Assembly (NCBI GenBank): GCA_002702385.1
Contig: NZZF01000033.1
Location: forward strand, 2,650 to 9,282
Length of the DNA: 6,633 nucleotides
Source of the DNA: Flavobacteriaceae bacterium
Lineage (GTDB): Bacteria > Bacteroidota > Bacteroidia > Flavobacteriales > Flavobacteriaceae
Direction: 5' to 3'
The notes under the pieces are model-generated. The model was not told the origin of the DNA. It did not search any database and saw only the letters and a list, made by a program, of their open reading frames with translations. The position numbers were made by a program, and so were the translations under genes. Positions 1 to 6,633 of the stretch are shown one piece after another (the stretch's first letter is position 1; every line of letters starts with the position of its first letter).

Positions 1-81
1 AATAGAATATACACCTATACGATGTCTGAAGATTGTTGGACTATGCAAGTTGAAGAGCATTTTAATCCGAATTGTCCTTAA
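1..81 (+). CDS. C-terminal end of an unidentified protein (partial)
   Basis: Frame 1 is open from the window edge through 26 codons to TAA at 79-81. The residues include Tyr, Trp, Cys and several Asp/Glu (for example SEDCWTMQVEEHF), a composition typical of a soluble globular protein and not of a random AT-rich reading. The last 20 bases overlap the end of the convergent membrane-protein gene. Too little remains to name a family; the alternation of polar and aromatic residues would suit closing beta strands, but that is a guess. A second plus frame is also open over this stretch (2-106), but it reads as a hydrophobic, basic string with no recognisable character, so I prefer frame 1. Confidence 0.42.
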   Translation, partial: NRIYTYTMSEDCWTMQVEEHFNPNCP

Positions 82-706
82 GGGTTTTTTTATAAAAACA
101 TATTGATAAGCAGTATACAATGGGAGTCATAATAACCCAGCTTGATTGTGATTGAAAAGTGATTGGATTGCCTGAAATTTTAAAAAGAACTGGATTATAC
201 CACGATCCTAAAGGCTGAAGCGGGGCCCAAGACAAATCTCCATTTGAACCAAGTTGCATATGATAAAAATAAGCTTCGACATAAATATTTTGAGAAACAA
301 ACCAAATCAATAAAATGAAAAAAGCGGACCACCTCCATTTTAAAAAAGGAGAAGACTTTTGTTTATAAAATTGTTTAACAAAAAATAATCCTAACCATAT
401 AATTAATACATCTGCAAGTGAGTTTAAGATCCAATTTATATGAATAGGTATGGCACAACTAAGCGCCAGGCTTCTTCTTTCATCTACCGGTAATCCGTCA
501 TATAATCCGTAGGTTAACCAAATTTCCCATCCTAAAGCAACAATTATAAAAGAGTATAATAAGGTTCTGGAATCCGAATAAGAAACTTTTTTATTAAAAA
601 TATAATATAAAGTTAGAATTACAGGTATTAAAGCAGCAATATATAGTCTAACTACTAGCCATAATTCGGAATCATTTAAATCACAAAAGCTAACCAGATC
701 AAACAT
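62..706 (-). CDS. Conserved-looking multi-pass membrane protein, function unknown
   Basis: This 214-residue protein starts at the ATG at 706-704. I see about five hydrophobic segments, near residues 16-37, 49-67, 85-113, 126-148 and 187-205, so it should sit in the inner membrane. There is no cleavable signal peptide. Between the second and third segments lies a striking polar loop, GWEIWLTYGLYDGLPVDERR (59-78), followed by INWILNSLAD (90-99). Before the last segment come SWAPLQPLGSWYNPVLF (159-175) and a Gln/Ser-rich stretch. Such Trp-, Asp- and Arg-rich conserved-looking loops suggest a binding or catalytic site at the membrane face. From memory, similar uncharacterised proteins occur in other aquatic bacteria, but I cannot assign a family. 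The gene is divergent from the DUF4838 gene, with 87 bp to that gene's preferred start, and no terminator is visible at its 3' end. Confidence 0.8.
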   Translation of the reverse strand: MFDLVSFCDLNDSELWLVVRLYIAALIPVILTLYYIFNKKVSYSDSRTLLYSFIIVALGWEIWLTYGLYDGLPVDERRSLALSCAIPIHINWILNSLADVLIIWLGLFFVKQFYKQKSSPFLKWRWSAFFILLIWFVSQNIYVEAYFYHMQLGSNGDLSWAPLQPLGSWYNPVLFKISGNPITFQSQSSWVIMTPIVYCLSICFYKKTLKDNSD

Positions 707-793
707 TATATTATGAAAATTAAGAAAAACTATTTGTACTAAATGTTTATTGCGTATTTATTAACTTTAAGTACTAACCAAAACTGTTTTATT

Positions 794-3106
794 ATGAAAA
801 GGTCAGAGTTTATAAAAACATCAGGCTTAGTATTCGGGGGATTAATGATCTTACCTAATCAATCATGTTCAAGTAATAAAAACAAACATGTCTTTATTAA
901 TTCTAAATCTGATTATTCAATAGTTATTCCATCAAATCCATCTGAAATTGAAACAGAAGCCTCTAACCAACTAAAGAATTATCTGTCTATGATTTCAAAA
1001 CAGCCTCCAAGTATTGTTTTGGAATCTAATTATAGTGGAAGTAATGCAATTTATTTGGGACACACTCAGTTTGCAAAAAACAACGATGTTAGTTCCGCTA
1101 AATTATTAGAAGATGGTTATTTACTAGAAAAAACAGAAAATAATCTTTTGATTTTAGGAGGAAGTGAAAAAGGACTTTTATACGGTGTTTTATCATTATT
1201 AGAATCATTTGGTTTCAAAAAATATAGTGCAGACGATCCAATTAAACTTCCAGAAACTACAGAATTTGATCTTCCTAAAAGCAGTGTAAAAATACCAGCA
1301 ATTAATTATAGGACAACTAATTATTATGATGCTAGAGATGAAGAGTATGCCTCTTGGAATAAGCTTTCATCAAGAGATTCGTGGGGGCTATTTGTACATA
1401 CATATGAAGTTTTAGTTCCACCAGAAAAATATGGAAAAACTAATCCTGAATATTATTCTTTGATTGATGGAATCAGAAATCCGGTTACGCAATTGTGTCT
1501 TTCAAATCCAGATGTTTTGAATTTGGTAGTTTCAGAACTAAAAAAAAGAATTAAGGAAAATCCTAAAGCTAAGTATTGGTCGGTTAGTCAAAATGATAAT
1601 GATAAACATTGTCAATGTGGGCCGTGTAAAGCTCTTGATGTTAAGTATGGTAATGTTCCTAGTGGATCTGTAACATGGTTTACTAATGAAGTCGCAAAAC
1701 AAATACCGGATAAAATAATTTCAACTTTAGCTTACTGGTATACAAGAAAAGCACCTAAGAATATTAAAATTGAGCCTAATGTAAATATTATGCTTTGTAA
1801 TATTGAAAGCACTCGAGAAATGCCAGTTTTTGAAACAGATCCTGCATTTACAAAAGACCTTCAAGACTGGGGAAAAATGAGTAATGATATATTGATATGG
1901 GACTATAATATTCAATTTGCAAACCCAATAAGTCCATTCCCAAACTTACATACTATAGGGCCAAATGTTAAGTTTTATATTGAAAACAATGTTAACGCTT
2001 TGTTTATGCAGGCTACTGGAAATAAAGCAGAGTTTGGACAGCTAAGATCATATTTAATAACTCAATTAATGTGGAATCCACAAAGAGATTCTGATGAAAT
2101 AATTAATGAATTTCTAGTTGGTTATTATGGTGACGCAAGTAATTATGTTAGAAATTATATCGATACAATGAAAGAAGCATTAGTTAAAACACCTTTTAGG
2201 TTGAATATTTTTGGAGATCCCCGAGATGCAATTAATAATTATTTATCCGCGGAAAATATTGAAATCTATCACAAAATATTTGATGAGGCTGAATCAGCCG
2301 TTTCAAATAATTCAACTTTTTTAGCGAGAGTAAAAGAAATTAGACTTCCGTTAATGATAGCTGAAATTCAAATTGCAGGACAAATCAAACCTGGTGAGCC
2401 TGGAAGTTTTTATGATTTTAGTGATTCTGGCAATGTTATTCCAAAAAAATCAATGAGATCAAATGTTTTAAGCTTCATTGATAAAGCTAAAAAAGCAGGG
2501 ATTGCTAGAATTGGAGAAAGAGCGATTACAATTGATGATTACAGTTATAATTTTGAAAGAATTTTTGATAGAATGGATGCTATGAAAAGTGCAATATCCT
2601 ATAAAAAAACTGTTAAATCATTGTCATCACCTGAAGGGGGTGATAAAAATTTAAAACGTTTAACGGATGGAATATTTGGAGCTTTTGAATCATGGAGATT
2701 TCCATATAAAGATTCAAACTGGGTAGCATTTAAAGGATCTCATATGGATATTGTTCTAGATTTGGGGGAAGTTTTAAAAATCAATTCAATTGAAGTTGAT
2801 TTTTTAAATGTCCAAGCACAGGCAAATTGGCACCAGTTGATTTTACCAAAAAATGTGGTATATCAGACTTCGATTGATGGAGAAAAATACGGAGATCCTA
2901 TAAAGGTGGTTAATCCACACAAACCTGATCCTGCTGAGAATCCAGAAATAACAAACGTTCCGTTTTATTCATTTAATGTTATTTTATCATCTACTAATGC
3001 AAGATATATTAAAGTACATGCAGAAAGCGTCCTTGAAATGCCTTCATGGCATATTAACGCTGGAAAACCTGCATTTATTTATGTTGATGAAATTGTAGTA
3101 AAGTAA
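794..3106 (+). CDS. DUF4838 glycosidase-like secreted protein with C-terminal F5/8-type domain
   Basis: I prefer the ATG at 794 (770 residues) because a signal peptide begins there: MKRSEFIKTSG, a hydrophobic run, then LPNQSC with Cys25 as a possible lipid-anchored residue. The in-frame ATG at 743 would put 17 unrelated residues before it. Residues about 40-155 resemble the GH67-type N-terminal domain that precedes glycosidase barrels (SIVIPSNPSEIETEASNQL, IYLGH, LLILGGSEKGLLYGVLSLLE). Residues about 200-460 match DUF4838: HTYEVLVPPEKY, PEYYSL, the core SVSQNDND (263-270) followed by Cys273, Cys275 and Cys278, then AEFGQLRSYL and LMWNP. A helical linker follows, and about 613-770 form a discoidin/F5/8-type beta-sandwich (LTDG, SNWVAFKG, DIVLDLGEVLKINSIEV, ARYIKVHA). 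DUF4838 proteins are common in Bacteroidota and Planctomycetes glycan loci; I know of no firmly assigned activity. I infer a periplasmic or surface carbohydrate-active enzyme or binding protein. It is probably first in an operon with the two lipoproteins downstream, 56 bp away. Confidence 0.88.
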   Translation: MKRSEFIKTSGLVFGGLMILPNQSCSSNKNKHVFINSKSDYSIVIPSNPSEIETEASNQLKNYLSMISKQPPSIVLESNYSGSNAIYLGHTQFAKNNDVSSAKLLEDGYLLEKTENNLLILGGSEKGLLYGVLSLLESFGFKKYSADDPIKLPETTEFDLPKSSVKIPAINYRTTNYYDARDEEYASWNKLSSRDSWGLFVHTYEVLVPPEKYGKTNPEYYSLIDGIRNPVTQLCLSNPDVLNLVVSELKKRIKENPKAKYWSVSQNDNDKHCQCGPCKALDVKYGNVPSGSVTWFTNEVAKQIPDKIISTLAYWYTRKAPKNIKIEPNVNIMLCNIESTREMPVFETDPAFTKDLQDWGKMSNDILIWDYNIQFANPISPFPNLHTIGPNVKFYIENNVNALFMQATGNKAEFGQLRSYLITQLMWNPQRDSDEIINEFLVGYYGDASNYVRNYIDTMKEALVKTPFRLNIFGDPRDAINNYLSAENIEIYHKIFDEAESAVSNNSTFLARVKEIRLPLMIAEIQIAGQIKPGEPGSFYDFSDSGNVIPKKSMRSNVLSFIDKAKKAGIARIGERAITIDDYSYNFERIFDRMDAMKSAISYKKTVKSLSSPEGGDKNLKRLTDGIFGAFESWRFPYKDSNWVAFKGSHMDIVLDLGEVLKINSIEVDFLNVQAQANWHQLILPKNVVYQTSIDGEKYGDPIKVVNPHKPDPAENPEITNVPFYSFNVILSSTNARYIKVHAESVLEMPSWHINAGKPAFIYVDEIVVK

Positions 3107-3162
3107 ATCTGTGAAAAATTTAATAATTTTACTCCTTTAACAACAACAATTAATTATTCAAT

Positions 3163-3654
3163 ATGAAAAAATTTTTAACACTTATTTTAGGTCTGATTAT
3201 AGTTAGCTGTAATCAAAACCAAACTAATCATGGCGTGATGCAAAATGATGATGACAAGTCATTAATAGTTGAGAAATTAGCTGATTCTTATTTAGCTGGA
3301 AACTTTGATATGGCTAGAGAACATTTCTCTGAAGATGGTAAACATTATTTTAATGATTTAGAATTTGATGTTGATGGAATAATTGAAGGATATAATTCTC
3401 ATTCTTTGATATTCAATGACATTAAACATAATGACAGAAAAATTTATACAGGATACTTTTCAGATGGATCTGTTGAAACATTTCATGATTTCAATTGGTC
3501 AGCAACTTCAATCATTAGCGGAAAAGCGTATTATTATCCAGCTCATTGCAGATGGGTATGGGAAGGCGATAAAATAGTTAGAACTAATTGCTATGTTGAT
3601 CCTGCTGCAATTTTTGCAGAGGTCGCTTTATTTCAAGAAACAAATAATAACTAA
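3163..3654 (+). CDS. Small lipoprotein with probable NTF2/SnoaL-like fold (copy 1)
   Basis: The protein has 163 residues. It opens with a type II signal peptide, MKKFLTLILGLIIVSC, with lipidated Cys16, then a Gln/Asn/Asp-rich linker without the acidic run directly after Cys that often directs flavobacterial lipoproteins to the surface, so a periplasm-facing anchor is the simpler guess. From about residue 33 the pattern is that of an NTF2-like domain: a helix with KLADSYLAGNFDMAREHFSEDG, a middle helix near DGIIEGYNSH, then strands ending in CRWVWEGDKIVRTNCYVDP. That last segment matches the end of the next gene's product (GDKIV, then Asn and an aromatic residue). Cys129 and Cys143 on neighbouring strands could form a disulphide. 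No catalytic signature is clear and no substrate can be named. It lies 56 bp after the DUF4838 gene and 11 bp before its paralogue. Confidence 0.8.
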   Translation: MKKFLTLILGLIIVSCNQNQTNHGVMQNDDDKSLIVEKLADSYLAGNFDMAREHFSEDGKHYFNDLEFDVDGIIEGYNSHSLIFNDIKHNDRKIYTGYFSDGSVETFHDFNWSATSIISGKAYYYPAHCRWVWEGDKIVRTNCYVDPAAIFAEVALFQETNNN

Positions 3655-3665
3655 AAACAATAACT

Positions 3666-4178
3666 ATGAAAAATTTATTATCACTAATTTTTATTCTTTC
3701 AATACTTTCATCTTGTGTCAATGAGCCTAGATCAATTGGAATGACAACTTGGTCTGATGATGGCAATGAATACAAGTTTCATTTAGGTACTGAAGAAGCG
3801 GTTGACGTTGTCAGAAAATATGATGAACTCTTTAACAACAAAGATTGGGAAGGAGCTAAGGAAATATTTGCAGATACCGCTTCCATAACTTATTTCAGTG
3901 GACAAAAAGTAACCCCTGCTGATATGATTGAAATGTCTAGAACTAGAGATTCTGCATATATTGCAAATAATATAGATTATAAGTGGAATCTTCAAGGAGC
4001 TTTTTCAGTTGATTTAGATCCATCAAGAGGAGGTGAACATGTTACTGCTAACTATTATGTTACTTATGATGATGGAGAAAACAAAAGTAGTTTTAACTCA
4101 ATACTTAGGTTCTATATTATAGGCGATAAGATAGTTTGGATAAACCAATTCAACCAGTCGATATTAGAACAAGAATAA
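3666..4178 (+). CDS. Small lipoprotein with probable NTF2/SnoaL-like fold (copy 2)
   Basis: The protein has 170 residues, with a clear lipoprotein signal MKNLLSLIFILSILSSC (Cys17), then a short linker. The domain begins near residue 42 with AVDVVRKYDELFNNKDWEGAKEIFAD, the usual first helix of NTF2/SnoaL-like proteins. ITYFSGQKVTPADMIEM follows, then long strands (HVTANYYVTYDDG, SILRFYIIGDKIVWINQFN). The segment order and the shared GDKIV-x-x-N-aromatic ending argue that it is a diverged tandem duplicate of the preceding gene, although overall identity by eye is low. Only 11 bp separate the two, and a strong terminator follows 19 bp after the stop codon, so this is the last gene of the unit. 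The fold serves as enzyme, binding pocket or dimer module in other proteins; I cannot say which applies here. Confidence 0.82.
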   Translation: MKNLLSLIFILSILSSCVNEPRSIGMTTWSDDGNEYKFHLGTEEAVDVVRKYDELFNNKDWEGAKEIFADTASITYFSGQKVTPADMIEMSRTRDSAYIANNIDYKWNLQGAFSVDLDPSRGGEHVTANYYVTYDDGENKSSFNSILRFYIIGDKIVWINQFNQSILEQE

Positions 4179-4197
4179 AAAGTTATTAATTATAACC

Positions 4198-4227
4198 ACC
4201 CCCTATAATTAGGGGGTCTTTTTTTTT
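4198..4227 (+). terminator. Intrinsic terminator of the DUF4838-lipoprotein unit
   Basis: ACCCCCTA (4198-4205) pairs with TAGGGGGT (4210-4217) around the 4-base loop TAAT. One C follows, then nine T residues at 4219-4227. The C/G block stands out sharply in this AT-rich window. The T-tract lies on the plus-strand side, so the site stops transcription from the left. Its last two T residues are also part of the stop codon of the convergent dipeptidase gene. On the minus strand the hairpin has no immediate T-tract, so it is at best a weak terminator in that direction. Confidence 0.92.
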
Positions 4228-4894
4228 AGAAATCAAAATAGGTATCAGGGTAAGGCTCATTTATTAAAGTAAAATGCCACCATTCCTTTGAATATGATTT
4301 AAAACCATTTTCATTCATTATAGATTGCAAATAGTTACGATTATTTTTTTGTATGTCTGTTATTGAATCGTAATTAATCCATGATTTATTTCCAAAGAAA
4401 TCCCAATCACTTCCCATATCAAGCTCTTTACCATAATTAATACTATCAGTATAAATTAAAGTAACATCAACAGTGCTACCTCTACTGTGTCCAGATTTTT
4501 CAGCAACATAACCTTTAAAGAAAAGACTATCCTTTTTCTCATCTGGATAATACTTCTCTTTGGTTAAAGTATCACTTATTTCTTTTGACCATTCAACAAA
4601 GTTATTTACAGCTTTTTGAGGCCTATATCCATCAAAGAGCTTAAGTCCTAAACCATTTTTTGAAAGAATTTTTTGAATGTTTGTTAAGGCTTCTATGGTC
4701 TCATTGGTCAATATGTTTTTTGGATTTTCGTATCCATTAACAGTTCGCCCTAAAAAATTGTCTGAACCCGAATATCTTATGTCAAGAAGAATTGGAGGTT
4801 TAATACTTTCAATTTTTGAAAAACCAGGTGGAATATTTGATGTATTACAACCGTTCAGAAATAAAAACAAAAAGAACAGTTTAATATTTTTCAT
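4226..4894 (-). CDS. ddpX: D-alanyl-D-alanine dipeptidase lipoprotein (VanX/DdpX-type, M15D)
   Basis: This 222-residue zinc dipeptidase should split D-Ala-D-Ala. The family's zinc-site and catalytic signatures are all present: DGYRP with Arg91, which stabilises the transition state; SGHSRGSTVD with zinc ligands His136 and Asp143; and EWWHF with the catalytic base Glu204 and zinc ligand His207. The DMGSDWDFF segment (159-167) matches the substrate-side MGTxFD region of VanX. The N-terminus is a lipoprotein signal ending in FLNGC (Cys16), so the enzyme should be anchored in the periplasm, unlike cytoplasmic VanX of resistant enterococci. The length is typical of the family. Its ATG overlaps the TGA of the upstream miniprotein gene as ATGA, implying coupled translation. 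No vanH or vanA-type ligase is present, so a role in peptidoglycan dipeptide salvage or turnover is more likely than glycopeptide resistance. The symbol is by family resemblance. Confidence 0.93.
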   Translation of the reverse strand: MKNIKLFFLFLFLNGCNTSNIPPGFSKIESIKPPILLDIRYSGSDNFLGRTVNGYENPKNILTNETIEALTNIQKILSKNGLGLKLFDGYRPQKAVNNFVEWSKEISDTLTKEKYYPDEKKDSLFFKGYVAEKSGHSRGSTVDVTLIYTDSINYGKELDMGSDWDFFGNKSWINYDSITDIQKNNRNYLQSIMNENGFKSYSKEWWHFTLINEPYPDTYFDF

Positions 4895-5070
4895 TTACGT
4901 TTATCGATACTTCCTCTACAATAAATTTCTAGAAAAAATAATACGCTAATAATTGGAAATAAATAATCAGTATTTAAATACTGATCAATAACTCTAAATT
5001 TCATAAGAAGAGTAAAAGCCAATAACGGAAGTGTTAGATAAAACCCATATTTAATAAATTGCCTAATCAC
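4891..5070 (-). CDS. Two-helix membrane miniprotein, 59 residues, GTG start
   Basis: Reading the minus strand from GTG at 5070-5068 gives 59 codons to TGA at 4893-4891. A TAA sits directly upstream (5073-5071), so the frame cannot extend further; GTG is the first usable start, and an internal ATG at 5004 would remove the first hydrophobic segment. The product has two hydrophobic stretches, about residues 8-23 (YGFYLTLPLLAFTLLM) and 36-51 (YLFPIISVLFFLEIYC). A polar connector with Arg26, Asp29 and Asp35 lies between them, and the tail is basic (RGSIDKRK). The positive ends suggest a hairpin with both ends in the cytoplasm. The stop overlaps the dipeptidase start as ATGA, which strongly supports a real, co-translated gene. 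I do not recognise a family. Confidence 0.72.
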   Translation of the reverse strand: MIRQFIKYGFYLTLPLLAFTLLMKFRVIDQYLNTDYLFPIISVLFFLEIYCRGSIDKRK

Positions 5071-5077
5071 TTAATTT

Positions 5078-5097
5078 TAACATTTAGAATTATGTTA
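5078..5097. promoter_or_regulatory. Inverted repeat, possible operator upstream of katG
   Basis: TAACAT (5078-5083) and ATGTTA (5092-5097) form a perfect 6-bp inverted repeat with an 8-base spacer. It lies just upstream of the putative katG -7 element and immediately before the GTG start of the divergent miniprotein gene. Within it, 5084-5098 agrees with the PerR-box consensus TTATAATnATTATAA at 10 of 14 fixed positions. In such AT-rich DNA that degree of match is weak evidence. A peroxide-responsive regulator (PerR or OxyR) acting here is an inference from the katG context. Confidence 0.3.
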
Positions 5098-5112
5098 GCA
5101 AATTACATTTTT

Positions 5113-5120
5113 TAAATTTG
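5113..5120 (+). promoter_or_regulatory. Candidate katG promoter, Bacteroidota -7 element
   Basis: TAAATTTG is a perfect match to the TAnnTTTG -7 element of the primary sigma factor in Bacteroidota. The -33 element is poor: TATG at 5091-5094, with 18 bases between, is the closest to TTTG. Transcription would start near 5127, leaving a leader of about 35 bases that is A-rich before the ATG at 5162. A weak -33 is compatible with activator dependence. Confidence 0.45.
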
Positions 5121-5134
5121 TTAGTCAATAAAAA

Positions 5135-5142
5135 CAAATCTA
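5135..5142 (-). promoter_or_regulatory. Candidate promoter for the miniprotein-dipeptidase pair
   Basis: On the minus strand, 5142 down to 5135 reads TAGATTTG, a perfect TAnnTTTG -7 match. A TTTC lies about 21 bases further upstream, inside the beginning of katG, as a possible degenerate -33. Transcription would begin near 5128, leaving a leader of nearly 60 bases before the GTG at 5070. The element faces the katG -7 element, with start sites nearly abutting. Confidence 0.4.
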
Positions 5143-5155
5143 TTACTACAATTAA

Positions 5156-6633
<1,478 letters not shown>

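Noticed and set aside
762..769. TAACTTTA as a promoter -7 element for the DUF4838 unit
   Set aside because: It lacks the final G of TAnnTTTG, and the nearest TTTG (733-736) is 25 bases away, outside the usual spacing. I could not place a convincing promoter in 707-793 for either divergent gene.
743..793. In-frame upstream ATG giving a longer DUF4838 protein
   Set aside because: The 17 extra residues do not resemble a leader, while a signal peptide starts precisely at the ATG at 794.
1727..1915. 62-codon minus-strand open frame inside the DUF4838 gene
   Set aside because: It lies wholly antisense to a well-supported coding region, and its product has no recognisable domain pattern.
3115..3130. 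AT-only palindrome AAAATT-TAAT-AATTTT after the DUF4838 gene
   Set aside because: The stem has no G-C pairs and no T-tract after it, so it would not end transcription; such palindromes are common in AT-rich gaps.
3584..3995. Two minus-strand open frames (3584-3775 and 3783-3995) antisense to the lipoprotein genes
   Set aside because: The plus-strand frames have lipoprotein signals and fold-like patterns; these opposite frames are shadows of AT-rich coding sequence.
4226..4894. Vancomycin resistance determinant
   Set aside because: Only the dipeptidase is present, with a lipoprotein signal and no vanH, vanA or regulator genes nearby, so resistance is not supported.
4677..4949. 90-codon plus-strand open frame across the dipeptidase gene start
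   Set aside because: It runs antisense to the intact VanX-type gene and the coupled miniprotein and has no domain features.

Overview
The window is AT-rich and looks chromosomal. It most likely comes from a marine or environmental member of the Bacteroidota (Flavobacteriia-like). The support is indirect: low GC with A/T-biased third positions, A-rich leaders in place of strong Shine-Dalgarno sites, short lipoprotein signals on several genes, perfect matches to the Bacteroidota -7 promoter element TAnnTTTG, and a flavobacterial-looking KatG. I saw no tRNA, rRNA, CRISPR array, insertion sequence or phage gene.

Left part. Positions 1-81 appear to hold the tail of a plus-strand gene that enters from outside. 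It overlaps the end of a convergent minus-strand gene (62-706) for an uncharacterised protein with about five membrane segments. A divergent gap of about 90 bp leads to a likely plus-strand operon. Its members are a 770-residue secreted or lipid-anchored DUF4838 protein (GH67-like N-terminal domain, glycosidase-like barrel, C-terminal F5/8-type sugar-binding-like domain), then two small lipoproteins that look like diverged NTF2/SnoaL-fold paralogues. The operon ends at a clear intrinsic terminator at 4198-4227.

Right part. Two minus-strand genes form a translationally coupled pair. The first is a 59-codon GTG-start membrane miniprotein that is easily missed. It overlaps by ATGA the second, a VanX/DdpX-type D-Ala-D-Ala dipeptidase lipoprotein. 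Divergent from them is katG, a bifunctional catalase-peroxidase cut off by the window end after 490 codons. The roughly 90 bp between them carries two opposed -7 elements and an inverted repeat, so the two units may share or compete for control.

Taken together, the window holds envelope and cell-wall housekeeping (dipeptidase), peroxide defence (KatG) and a small glycan-related operon of unknown substrate. The operon and the miniprotein are the least described parts. Nothing here amounts to a clearly new defence or mobile system.
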